Of a stretch of 24,723 bases of DNA, positions 15,188-22,378 are shown one piece after another. A model generated the notes under the pieces. The model had not been told where the DNA came from. It saw only the letters and a list, made by a program, of their open reading frames with translations, and ran no database searches. This DNA comes from Persicitalea sp038242095 (GTDB lineage Bacteria; Bacteroidota; Bacteroidia; Cytophagales; Spirosomataceae). A program made the position numbers and the translations under genes. The stretch spans positions 1 to 24,723 of the forward strand of contig JBBSSJ010000032.1 of NCBI GenBank assembly GCA_038242095.1, given 5' to 3'. Each line of letters begins with the position of its first letter. Position 1 is the first letter of the stretch.

Positions 15188-16369
15188 ATGGGATGCATAT
15201 CATGTTCGTCCGGCGGCTGCGGCTCAAGCAGCACGGCTCCCGGATGCAAGAGTAACGGAAATTGCGGCACGGGTGGCTGCAATAAAATGAACGTCTTTGA
15301 CTGGCTGAGCCATATGGAAGTGCCCGCGGCTCAGCGGTTCGACGTGCTGGAAGTAAAATTCAAAGGCGGGCGGAAGGAGTACTTCCGTAACGTCAATAAT
15401 CTGGACATCACCACGGGCGATTTCGTGGTATGCGAAATGCAGTCGGGCCACCACATCGGAATGGTATCGCTACAGGGCGAATTGGTGCGGTTGCAGATGA
15501 AGCGCAAAAATGTGCTGGTCAACGACGATCTCAAAGTCGTTTACCGGGTCGCCAACGAGCGCGATCTGGAAAAACATACCCAATCCATCGCCCGCGACCT
15601 GCCGGTGATGTATCGGGCGCGGGAAATCATCCGCACCCTGAAGCTCAATATGAAGTTGTCGGACGTAGAGTTCCAATCCGATAACTCCAAGGCGACGTTT
15701 TATTATTCGTCGGAAGAGCGGGTGGATTTTCGGGAGCTCATCAAAATGCTGGCTTCCGAATTCAGGATTAGAGTCGAAATGCGCCAAATCAGCCTGCGGC
15801 AGGAAGCCGGTCGGTTGGGTGGTGTGGGCTCGTGCGGTCGTGAACTGTGCTGCTCGACCTGGCTCACCGATTTCAAGACAATCTCGACCTCAGCGGCGCG
15901 CTACCAAAACCTGTCACTGAATCCGGCTAAGCTGTCGGGCCAGTGCGGGCGGTTGAAATGCTGCTTAAATTACGAGTTAGAAACCTATATGGATGCGCTG
16001 AAAAGCATTCCGGCGGTAAACGGACCACTCAAAACTAAGAAGGGCAATGCTTACCTTCAGAAGACGGACATCTTCAAGCGGATCATGTTTTTTGGCTTCG
16101 AGAAAGACAACAATTGGTATCCGGTGGCGGTCGATAAGGTGAAGGAAATCCTGGATATGAATAAGAAAGGTGAAGTGCCTGACTCGCTCGAAACGATCGT
16201 GATTCCCGAACTGGTACTTGCCCAGGAACGCAAGGAGGCCAGCTCGCTTAGCACTGACCTTGAAAGCCTCGACCGCAAGTACAGCGGCGCCAATGCGGCC
16301 ACCAAGCCTAAGCGCAAAAAAAGCCGCAACAAATCGCGCAAGCCGAAAGGCGAGGGCGGGAAGGAATAA
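15188..16369 (+). CDS. ricT: PSP1 domain protein, RicT (YaaT)-like, with an N-terminal cysteine-rich region
   Basis: The 393-residue protein contains a PSP1 domain (about 100-265) with the block RLGGVGSCGRELCC (Cys216, 221, 222) and QCGRLKCCL (Cys253, 258, 259). In Bacillus, RicT (YaaT) works with RicA and RicF as an Fe-S complex affecting RNase Y and development. Bacteroidota homologues carry an extra Cys-rich head, here Cys3, 6, 11, 20, 26 and 31 in a Gly/Ser-rich stretch, which suggests a further metal or cluster site. The tail is very basic and probably disordered. The ATG at 15188 gives MGCISCSSGG; the TTG at 15173 is less likely. It follows purD by 11 bp, so co-transcription is likely. 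The exact function outside Firmicutes is unsettled. Confidence 0.85.
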   Translation: MGCISCSSGGCGSSSTAPGCKSNGNCGTGGCNKMNVFDWLSHMEVPAAQRFDVLEVKFKGGRKEYFRNVNNLDITTGDFVVCEMQSGHHIGMVSLQGELVRLQMKRKNVLVNDDLKVVYRVANERDLEKHTQSIARDLPVMYRAREIIRTLKLNMKLSDVEFQSDNSKATFYYSSEERVDFRELIKMLASEFRIRVEMRQISLRQEAGRLGGVGSCGRELCCSTWLTDFKTISTSAARYQNLSLNPAKLSGQCGRLKCCLNYELETYMDALKSIPAVNGPLKTKKGNAYLQKTDIFKRIMFFGFEKDNNWYPVAVDKVKEILDMNKKGEVPDSLETIVIPELVLAQERKEASSLSTDLESLDRKYSGANAATKPKRKKSRNKSRKPKGEGGKE

Positions 16370-16414
16370 TTTTGAATGAGTGAATACTATTTTTTTCATT
16401 CAAGGCTCAAATTC

Positions 16415-16443
16415 AGGCTGTCCAGAATGGGCAGCCTTTTTTT
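16415..16443 (+). terminator. Rho-independent terminator after the PSP1 gene
   Basis: AGGCTGTCC (16415-16423) pairs with GGGCAGCCT (16429-16437) with one U-G pair and a 5-nt loop, followed by seven T's. An additional inverted repeat, TTGAATGA/TCATTCAA (16372-16379 and 16396-16403), lies just upstream. It marks the end of the purD-PSP1 transcript. Confidence 0.85.
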
Positions 16444-16504
16444 CTAAAATGTTAGCCGTAAGATGGGTAGGAAACCAATTGGCTGTTTTTTGTCCTAAAA
16501 TCCT

Positions 16505-17698
16505 TTGCATCAAATCCAGAAACTATACGCCCTTTCCCAAAAACCGACGCGCCGAATCGTCGGCCTGATGTCGGGTACTTCGCTAGATGGGCTGGATGTG
16601 GCGCTGTGTAGGATAAGTGGCAGTGGTCTGGCGATGCAAATAAGCGTGGAGCAATTCACAACCGTAGGCTACGACGAGGCGTTCAAAGACGATATTCGGG
16701 CGGTTTTTGCTGAGCGGACTATTGATTTTCAGCAGCTTTGTTTGCTGAACGCAATCATTGGCACTCGGCACGGCCGGATGGTCAGTGATTGCCTGACAAA
16801 TTGGGGCGTCGCACCTGAGGAAGTCGACCTGATTGCCAGCCACGGGCAGACGGTCTACCACGCGCCCCGCAAGCAACATGGACTGGCCAGATACCCCAAC
16901 GCCACGCTGCAAATAGGCGATGGCGACCACATTGCAGTTGCTACGGGCATCATCACGATCAGCGATTTCCGGCAAAAACACGTCGCGTCGGGCGGCGAAG
17001 GTGCACCCTTGGCGGTGTATGGTGATTACCTATACTTTTCGAAGAAGGGAGAAAATCGCATCCTGCTCAACATGGGCGGCATCGCCAACTTTACCTACCT
17101 CCCCGGCTCGCAACGCGCCGATGAAGTGTTCACAACCGACACCGGGCCGGGCAACACGTTATTGGACGCATTCACCCGACGTTTTTTTGATAAGTCTTTC
17201 GACGAAAACGGTGCCTTAGCGGCTGCTGGCAAAGTAGATTTCTCGTTGCTTAGCGCCCTGAAAGCAGATAATTTCTTTCAGTCCGATTTTCCTAAAACCA
17301 CCGGGCCGGAGGTTTTCAATGTCGATTTTGTTACAAAAGCACAGATGCTAAGCGGTACGGAGTTAATTTCGCCGCATGACCTGCTCGCCACACTCACCCG
17401 TTTTAGCGCCGAAACTATCGCAGACGCTATCCAAAAAGCTACCTGTGCAACCGAAAAATACACGCTCTACGCCAGTGGCGGCGGGGCGCACAATCCGGTG
17501 TTGATGGGGCACATTCAAGAATTGCTACCCGGTTTTGAAATAAGAAAAACCGAAATACTCGGCATCGCGGGCGACGCCAAGGAAGCCGTCCTTTTCGCTA
17601 TCCTGGCTAACGAAACCGTCGCCGGAGAACCCGTAAAATTCGGCAATCGGGAAGGCGTCCCGAGTGTGACGATGGGAAAAATTTCGTTTCCCTCTTAA
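16505..17698 (+). CDS. anmK: Anhydro-N-acetylmuramic acid kinase
   Basis: AnmK cleaves and phosphorylates 1,6-anhydro-MurNAc to MurNAc-6-phosphate during peptidoglycan recycling in the cytoplasm. The 397-residue protein carries the family start GLMSGTSLDGLDVALC (20-35), SHGQTVYHAP, an LLNMGGIANFTYL segment near 187-199, TDTGPGNTLLDAF near 212-224 and the C-terminal ASGGGAHNPVLM. The start is TTG at 16505: a stop lies in frame at 16496-16498, and no ATG occurs before the conserved core at residue 22. The short N-terminal KLYALSQKPTRRIVG segment matches what I expect of Bacteroidota homologues. It is preceded by a terminator, so its promoter must lie within 16444-16504. Confidence 0.92.
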   Translation: MHQIQKLYALSQKPTRRIVGLMSGTSLDGLDVALCRISGSGLAMQISVEQFTTVGYDEAFKDDIRAVFAERTIDFQQLCLLNAIIGTRHGRMVSDCLTNWGVAPEEVDLIASHGQTVYHAPRKQHGLARYPNATLQIGDGDHIAVATGIITISDFRQKHVASGGEGAPLAVYGDYLYFSKKGENRILLNMGGIANFTYLPGSQRADEVFTTDTGPGNTLLDAFTRRFFDKSFDENGALAAAGKVDFSLLSALKADNFFQSDFPKTTGPEVFNVDFVTKAQMLSGTELISPHDLLATLTRFSAETIADAIQKATCATEKYTLYASGGGAHNPVLMGHIQELLPGFEIRKTEILGIAGDAKEAVLFAILANETVAGEPVKFGNREGVPSVTMGKISFPS

Positions 17699-17710
17699 TG
17701 TAAAATTCTT

Positions 17711-17850
17711 GTTTATTTATTTACGCGTTTATTTAATTCATTCATAGTAAGTATGTTACTCAAACAATATCTTAATTTTTGGATGATAGATAGCGATGCG
17801 TAAAGCAACGCAGGCGATTAAACAAATAAACAAATAAACGCATAAATAAT
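17711..17850. repeat. AT-rich region with GTTTATTT repeats in opposed orientation
   Basis: The gap between anmK and the next gene begins with GTTTATTTATTTACGCGTTTATTT and ends with the inverse pattern AAACAAATAAACAAATAAACGCATAAAT. The clearest matching arms are GCGTTTATTT (17725-17734) and AAATAAACGC (17832-17841), which could form a 10-bp stem enclosing about 97 nt. The right arm also holds a tandem AAATAAAC repeat and runs to the start codon of the oxidase gene at 17849. No coding function is seen. Confidence 0.55.
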
Positions 17851-19048
17851 GTTTGACATCATTATCATCGGCGGCGGGATAGTCGGCCTGGCTACGGCGC
17901 TTCGATTGAAGGAGCAGCGACCGTCGTTGCGGCTTATGTTGCTGGAAAAAGAGAAGAACGTGGCTCAGCACCAGACGGGCCACAACAGCGGCGTGATTCA
18001 CTCAGGGTTGTACTATAAACCCGGCAGCCTGAAGGCTACCAATTGCCTGAGGGGCTACCGAATGCTGCTCGATTTCTGCGATCGCGAGGAAATTGCCTAC
18101 GATCTGTGCGGGAAAATTGTGGTGGCAACCCGTCCCGAACAAATCCCGATTCTGGACGGCCTGTACGAGCGCGGCCTGCAAAATGGCCTGACCGACAACC
18201 GAAAAATCACGTTGGCCGAAATGCGCGAAATTGAGCCGCACGTGCAGGGGCTGGAGGGTATTCAGGTACCGTACACGGGCATCATCGACTACAAGACCGT
18301 GTCCGAAAAATACGCCTGGCGCATCCGGGAAGCGGGCGGCGAAATTCGTTTCGGGGAAAAGGTAGTGGATGTGCGCATTACGGACGGCCGGACGCATATC
18401 AATACTGAAAAAGGCGGAAGCTATAAGACCAAACTCGTCATTAACTGCGCCGGACTTTATTCCGATAAAATGGCGCAACTCACCCAAAAAGAGGAAGTAA
18501 AAGTGCGAATTATTCCTTTCCGGGGTGAATATTTTAAGCTAAAATCTGCAAAGGAACATCTGGTAATGCACCTGATTTATCCCGTACCCGACCCCAACTT
18601 TCCTTTTTTAGGCGTCCACTTTACGCGGATGATCGAGGGTGGGGTAGAGGCCGGGCCCAACGCCGTGCTGGCCTTCCGCCGCGAGGGCTACGGCAAGACG
18701 GACTTGAACCTGAAAGAATTTTCTGAGACGTTGGCGTGGCCGGGCTTTCGAAAAGTGGCCGCCAAATACTGGCGCACGGGAATGGGCGAAATGTACCGCT
18801 CGTTTTCAAAAGCTGCCTTCACCAAGGCCCTGCAAGAACTTATTCCTGAGATTCAGGCTGATGACCTCGAACCCGGCGGCGCGGGCGTGCGGGCCCAGGC
18901 CTGCGACTACGACGGCGGTCTGCTGGACGATTTCGCTATTATAGAAAACGCCGCCGCTATCAACGTCCTTAACGCCCCGTCCCCGGCGGCAACGTCTTCG
19001 CTTTCCATCGGGCAGTCCGTTTCGGAACTTGCGCTGGCGCGGCTGTGA
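17849..19048 (+). CDS. lhgO: L-2-hydroxyglutarate oxidase (FAD-dependent)
   Basis: LhgO oxidises L-2-hydroxyglutarate to 2-oxoglutarate and passes electrons to the quinone pool or oxygen. The 399-residue protein starts with an FAD-binding Rossmann fold, IIIIGGGIVGLATALRL (4-20). It continues with HNSGVIHSGLYY (45-56), a hallmark of the DAO-family hydroxyglutarate oxidases, and later PFRGEYFKL, a GPNAVLAFRREGY segment, and GGAGVRAQ near the C-terminus. Length and motif order match LhgO and human L2HGDH. The ATG at 17849 fits the Rossmann start. It lies 150 bp after anmK across AT-rich repeats, so a separate transcript is likely. The local context does not explain its substrate supply. Confidence 0.9.
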   Translation: MFDIIIIGGGIVGLATALRLKEQRPSLRLMLLEKEKNVAQHQTGHNSGVIHSGLYYKPGSLKATNCLRGYRMLLDFCDREEIAYDLCGKIVVATRPEQIPILDGLYERGLQNGLTDNRKITLAEMREIEPHVQGLEGIQVPYTGIIDYKTVSEKYAWRIREAGGEIRFGEKVVDVRITDGRTHINTEKGGSYKTKLVINCAGLYSDKMAQLTQKEEVKVRIIPFRGEYFKLKSAKEHLVMHLIYPVPDPNFPFLGVHFTRMIEGGVEAGPNAVLAFRREGYGKTDLNLKEFSETLAWPGFRKVAAKYWRTGMGEMYRSFSKAAFTKALQELIPEIQADDLEPGGAGVRAQACDYDGGLLDDFAIIENAAAINVLNAPSPAATSSLSIGQSVSELALARL

Positions 19049-19204
19049 AGCAGATTTGTTAAAGTTTTTTCTTATTGTAAGGTTTTCGAAAGGCCGGCGT
19101 TCCGGCGAAACTTTACGCGGTGCGCATGGGTAACTCGCCCATCGGTAATGCTTTCCTGATCGTTGATCTAACCGTTCACCCCATGATTAGCTAATTTTTT
19201 AAGT

Positions 19205-20113
19205 ATGAAATCAGACAATAGAAATCGAATTGGTAGGCAAGTATTTCTCGCGGCGACCTTACTTGCTACCAGTTTGCTTGTCTTTTCCTGCGCCACTAAA
19301 AATAACCCAAATACTGCTCAGGACAAAAAACCATTGGTTGTCTTCGTAACCGGCGACCACGAGTACAGCGGTGAAAGCACGCTTCCCATTCTGGCCGCTG
19401 AGCTCGAAAAAAACTACGGCATGCGTACCAAAGTGTTGAAAGCCACGCCCAACCAAAATAGTGAAGAAAATATTCCCGGTCTGGAAGCTTTACAAGATGC
19501 CGACTTGGCCGTATTCTTCCTGCGGTGGCGGCGGTTGCCTGAAAACCAGGTGGCCTACATTGACGCTTATCTCAAATCCGGCAAGCCCGTGATGGGCTTC
19601 CGCACGAGCTCGCACGCTTTCAATTACCCCAAAGGCCACCCGCTGGAAGCTTGGAATGCCTTCGGTGAGCGCGCCTTGGGCAGTCCTCCGGGCTGGGGCG
19701 GCGCGGCGAAGCACTCGCACTACGGCCACGAAAGCACGACCGACGTCAGGATTGTGCCCGAAGCGGCTAAGCACCCCATCCTGACGGGCGTCGCGCCCGA
19801 ATTTCATGCCGCCTCCTGGCTCTACCGCGTACTGCCCGACTACCCCAAAAAAGGTGCTGAGTGGTTGCTGATGGGTAAGGCGGTTAATCCCAGCTCCTCG
19901 CCCGCCGTCGATCAGCCCGTGGCCTGGACCTGGACAAATCCCGAAGGGGCCCGGGTATTCATGACTACGCTGGGCCATCCCGGTGATTTTAAGGACGAGG
20001 CTTTTCAGCGACTAATCGTCAACGCCATCCATTGGGAGCTGGGCAAGCCAGTTCCCAAGAATTGGAAAGGTAAAATGGACATAAACGTACCGTACCGGGG
20101 AATTGTGGAATGA
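19205..20113 (+). CDS. ThuA-like domain lipoprotein
   Basis: This 302-residue protein has a charged N-terminus, a hydrophobic stretch and the lipobox VFSC with Cys29, so it is probably a lipoprotein facing the periplasm or outer surface. Residues about 43-290 match the ThuA-like fold, a glutamine-amidotransferase-like alpha/beta domain first linked to trehalose utilisation. Visible segments are VVFVTGDHEYSGE, a central FFLRWRRLPENQ, and GFRTSSHAFNY (about 131-141). Members of this group are abundant in Bacteroidota and Planctomycetes, often beside glycoside hydrolases or oxidoreductases, but here no sugar-enzyme gene is adjacent. The catalytic function of the group is not established. The upstream 156 bp holds small hairpins but no clear promoter. 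Confidence 0.82.
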   Translation: MKSDNRNRIGRQVFLAATLLATSLLVFSCATKNNPNTAQDKKPLVVFVTGDHEYSGESTLPILAAELEKNYGMRTKVLKATPNQNSEENIPGLEALQDADLAVFFLRWRRLPENQVAYIDAYLKSGKPVMGFRTSSHAFNYPKGHPLEAWNAFGERALGSPPGWGGAAKHSHYGHESTTDVRIVPEAAKHPILTGVAPEFHAASWLYRVLPDYPKKGAEWLLMGKAVNPSSSPAVDQPVAWTWTNPEGARVFMTTLGHPGDFKDEAFQRLIVNAIHWELGKPVPKNWKGKMDINVPYRGIVE

Positions 20114-20161
20114 GTAAAATCAGATAATCCAGTCGCGTCTGGAAGACGAGGCGAAAAAGCG

Positions 20162-20169
20162 TACCTTTG
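20162..20169 (+). promoter_or_regulatory. Candidate -7 promoter box for engB
   Basis: TACCTTTG matches TAnnTTTG, with a weak CTG at 20139-20141 as a possible -33. Transcription would start about 20176, some 18 nt before the ATG at 20194. It overlaps the TTG at 20167, so that TTG cannot be the start of translation. Confidence 0.45.
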
Positions 20170-20193
20170 GGGCCGGAAAACCGCCACGCACGC

Positions 20194-20808
20194 ATGATTA
20201 CGATTCAGGAAGCCAACTACGTCACCAGTAACGTCGATTACCGGCAGTGCCCTGCGGCCGATTTGCCCGAGTATGCCTTTATTGGGCGCTCTAACGTGGG
20301 CAAGTCGTCGCTCATCAATATGATTACGCAACGTAAGGGACTGGCCAAAACCTCCCAGACACCCGGCAAAACCCAGCTAATCAACCATTTCCTGATCGAT
20401 CAATCCTGGTACTTAGTCGATTTGCCCGGATACGGCTACGCCAAAATCAGCCGGACGGAGCGCGCCAAATGGGAGCATATGATCTACGAGTATCTGCGCT
20501 ACCGGCCCAACCTGATGTGTGTTTTCGTGCTCATCGACAGCCGTCACGATCCGCTGCGCGTAGATTTGGAATTTATGCATCAAATGGGTGAGGAGGGAAT
20601 TCCGTTTAACATCATCTTCACCAAAGCCGATAAGGTAAAGGGACATTTGTTGCCCAAACAGATTGAGCGCTACTTGGGAAAACTGAATGAAACCTGGGAG
20701 GAATTGCCCCGCTCGTTCGTGACTTCGGCCGAAAAAGGTGAAGGGCGCGAAGAAGTACTCAAAGCAATAGAAACCTACAACGGGTCGTTTCAAAAAATGT
20801 TGAATTAA
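20194..20808 (+). CDS. engB: Ribosome biogenesis GTP-binding protein EngB (YsxC/YihA)
   Basis: EngB is an essential GTPase in late assembly of the 50S subunit. The 204-residue protein shows G1 GRSNVGKS (31-38), the G2 region KTSQTPGKTQ, G3 DLPG (76-79) followed by GYGYAK, G4 TKAD (143-146) and a G5-like TSAEKGEG. DLPGYGYAK is diagnostic of this TrmE-Era-EngA-EngB subgroup. I chose the ATG at 20194 because it gives the usual short N-terminus before the YAFIGRSNVGKSS block, and because a -7 box overlaps the alternative TTG at 20167. It is followed 79 bp later by the DUF5606 gene. Confidence 0.95.
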   Translation: MITIQEANYVTSNVDYRQCPAADLPEYAFIGRSNVGKSSLINMITQRKGLAKTSQTPGKTQLINHFLIDQSWYLVDLPGYGYAKISRTERAKWEHMIYEYLRYRPNLMCVFVLIDSRHDPLRVDLEFMHQMGEEGIPFNIIFTKADKVKGHLLPKQIERYLGKLNETWEELPRSFVTSAEKGEGREEVLKAIETYNGSFQKMLN

Positions 20809-20887
20809 TTCATTTACTTTGTTACTCTTTTTTTAAAATAAGTAAACGGACCAGCCTTTGTTGGCAGGTTAGCAGCTAAAAAAATAC

Positions 20888-21364
20888 ATGGAAATATTAA
20901 AGGAAATTGCCAACGTATCGGGTAAAAGCGGCCTGTACCGCATCATTAAGCCGGGCCGCGCGGGCGTAATTGTCGAAAGCCTGGACGGCAAGAAAGAAAA
21001 GACCATGATCGGTGCTACGGCCCGCGTGTCGGTACTGAAAGATGTATCGATCTTTACCGAAGGCGCGCAGGATTCGGTGCCCATCGCCGATGTTTTCAGG
21101 AGAATCCGGGAAATTCACGGAGAAAAAGTGGAACTCGATCTGAAAGAAGCATCCGATAAAGACATGATCGAATTTCTGGACGAGGTATTACCCGACTTCG
21201 ATCGTAGCCGCGTCTACGTATCCGATATTAAAAAGATCGTCAACTGGTACAATAGTCTTTCGGAGCATTTTCCCGAGGCTTTCGATGAAGTTGAGGAAAC
21301 CGAAGAAGTCGAAGAAACTGCCGATGCGACCGAAGAAAAAGGCTCCGAGGTCGAGAAAAGCTAA
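20888..21364 (+). CDS. DUF5606 family protein, function unknown
   Basis: The 158-residue protein begins MEILKEIANVSGKSGLYRII, matching the DUF5606 family found in Bacteroidota, whose N-terminal domain looks like a small beta barrel (about residues 1-60). A conserved helical part follows (FRRIRE, DVLPDFDRSRVYVSDIKKIVNWYN). The last ~30 residues are very acidic, rich in Glu, Val and Thr, and probably disordered. No catalytic residues are apparent. The sequence is cytoplasmic, with no signal peptide. It lies between engB and deoC and ends in a strong terminator, which fits an engB-DUF5606 unit, although the 79-bp gap leaves room for another promoter. Confidence 0.8.
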   Translation: MEILKEIANVSGKSGLYRIIKPGRAGVIVESLDGKKEKTMIGATARVSVLKDVSIFTEGAQDSVPIADVFRRIREIHGEKVELDLKEASDKDMIEFLDEVLPDFDRSRVYVSDIKKIVNWYNSLSEHFPEAFDEVEETEEVEETADATEEKGSEVEKS

Positions 21365-21373
21365 AAAGACACG

Positions 21374-21385
21374 GCCAATATTGGC
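21374..21385. promoter_or_regulatory. 12-bp perfect palindrome upstream of deoC
   Basis: GCCAATATTGGC is a perfect inverted repeat with no loop, between the DUF5606 stop and the terminator that precedes deoC. Its size and symmetry suit a dimeric regulator site, but no regulator is encoded nearby and chance occurrence is possible. Confidence 0.3.
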
Positions 21386-21391
21386 TTCGTG

Positions 21392-21423
21392 AATACCCCG
21401 CCGAAGGAAGCGGGGTATTTTTT
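21392..21423 (+). terminator. Strong intrinsic terminator ending exactly at the deoC start codon
   Basis: AATACCCCGC (21392-21401) pairs perfectly with GCGGGGTATT (21410-21419) around an 8-nt loop, followed by T's to 21423. The next base is the A of the deoC ATG. It clearly can end the DUF5606 transcript, and its overlap with the deoC initiation region makes an attenuator or translational block conceivable. Confidence 0.85.
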
Positions 21424-22131
21424 ATGCAGACAAACCAACCCATCGTGCTTTCTGATTCAGGTACTTTGCCCGCTCCGGCGCTCAACGCGTACATCGACCA
21501 CACGCTGTTGAGTCCCATTGCCAACGAAACGGCAATTCGTAAGTTATGCGAAGAAGCATGGATACACGCTTTCAAAGCCGTGTGCGTGCCGCCTACTTAC
21601 GTCCGTTACACCGCTGAGATGCTGGAATTCTGTCCGATTCGCATCGAAATCGCGACAGTCGTCGGCTTTCCGCTGGGTTACGCTACGATGGACACCAAGC
21701 TTCGCGAAGCCGAAACCGCCCTGCGCGACGGCGCGACTGAACTGGATGCGGTCATGAATTTGGCGCAGTTTAAGTCGATGGCGTACCTGAGCGTTCGGGA
21801 GGAAATCAGGCAATTGGCTGAGATGGCCCACGGCCAAAAGGCTTTGCTAAAACTGATTATCGAAACGGCTTACCTTGATGATTATGAGCTGCAAACGGCC
21901 TGCGAAATCTGCACCGAGGCCGGAGTTGATTTTGTGAAAACTTCGACGGGTTTTGCCCCGAAAGGGGCTGACCCCGAAGTCGTGAAGACCATGCGCCAAC
22001 TTTTGCCGGATACAGTTGAGATCAAAGCCTCGGGCGGTATTCGCAATCGGGCCCTGGCGCTGGCGCTGGTGGCGGCGGGGGCCAGTCGGCTAGGTACTTC
22101 GGCGGGCGTTGCGCTGGTTGGTGAGGGATGA
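21424..22131 (+). CDS. deoC: Deoxyribose-phosphate aldolase
   Basis: DeoC cleaves 2-deoxyribose 5-phosphate to acetaldehyde and glyceraldehyde 3-phosphate, a step of deoxynucleoside catabolism. The 235-residue class I aldolase shows YIDHTLLSP (23-31), GFPLGY, ATELDAVMN with Asp108, the Schiff-base lysine Lys172 in FVKTSTGF, and the proton-relay Lys201 in IKASGGIR. All key residues are present. The ATG at 21424 adds about 20 residues before the conserved core; a GTG at 21445 and a TTG at 21466 are other in-frame choices. The terminator abutting the ATG makes the start less certain than the identity. No other deo gene is adjacent. Confidence 0.92.
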   Translation: MQTNQPIVLSDSGTLPAPALNAYIDHTLLSPIANETAIRKLCEEAWIHAFKAVCVPPTYVRYTAEMLEFCPIRIEIATVVGFPLGYATMDTKLREAETALRDGATELDAVMNLAQFKSMAYLSVREEIRQLAEMAHGQKALLKLIIETAYLDDYELQTACEICTEAGVDFVKTSTGFAPKGADPEVVKTMRQLLPDTVEIKASGGIRNRALALALVAAGASRLGTSAGVALVGEG

Positions 22132-22238
22132 TTGTCACGGACTTTCGTTAGTGAAATGAGAACGGCCGACTACTTGTATGATTTTTGTAGGGATAAAATA
22201 AGAGCATGAGCGCGGACGGAAATTCCTCAATTTCTTCC

Positions 22239-22246
22239 TAATTTTG
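22239..22246 (+). promoter_or_regulatory. Candidate -7 box upstream of the ketoacyl-ACP synthase gene
   Basis: TAATTTTG matches TAnnTTTG in the AT-rich 247-bp gap after deoC, leaving about a 125-nt leader. No good -33 is at the right distance. This gap otherwise holds only very short frames and no clear RNA gene. Confidence 0.3.
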
Positions 22247-22378
22247 CCTTTTATTATAAATTTTCTATGATTATTTTAATTCATTCCTGAATTGTTCAAA
22301 TAATCAATACCACGTTTTCTAAGAAATATTTAACTTTCGGATCTACTTTAAGATTGAATTGCTGAATTTCAATGTCCT

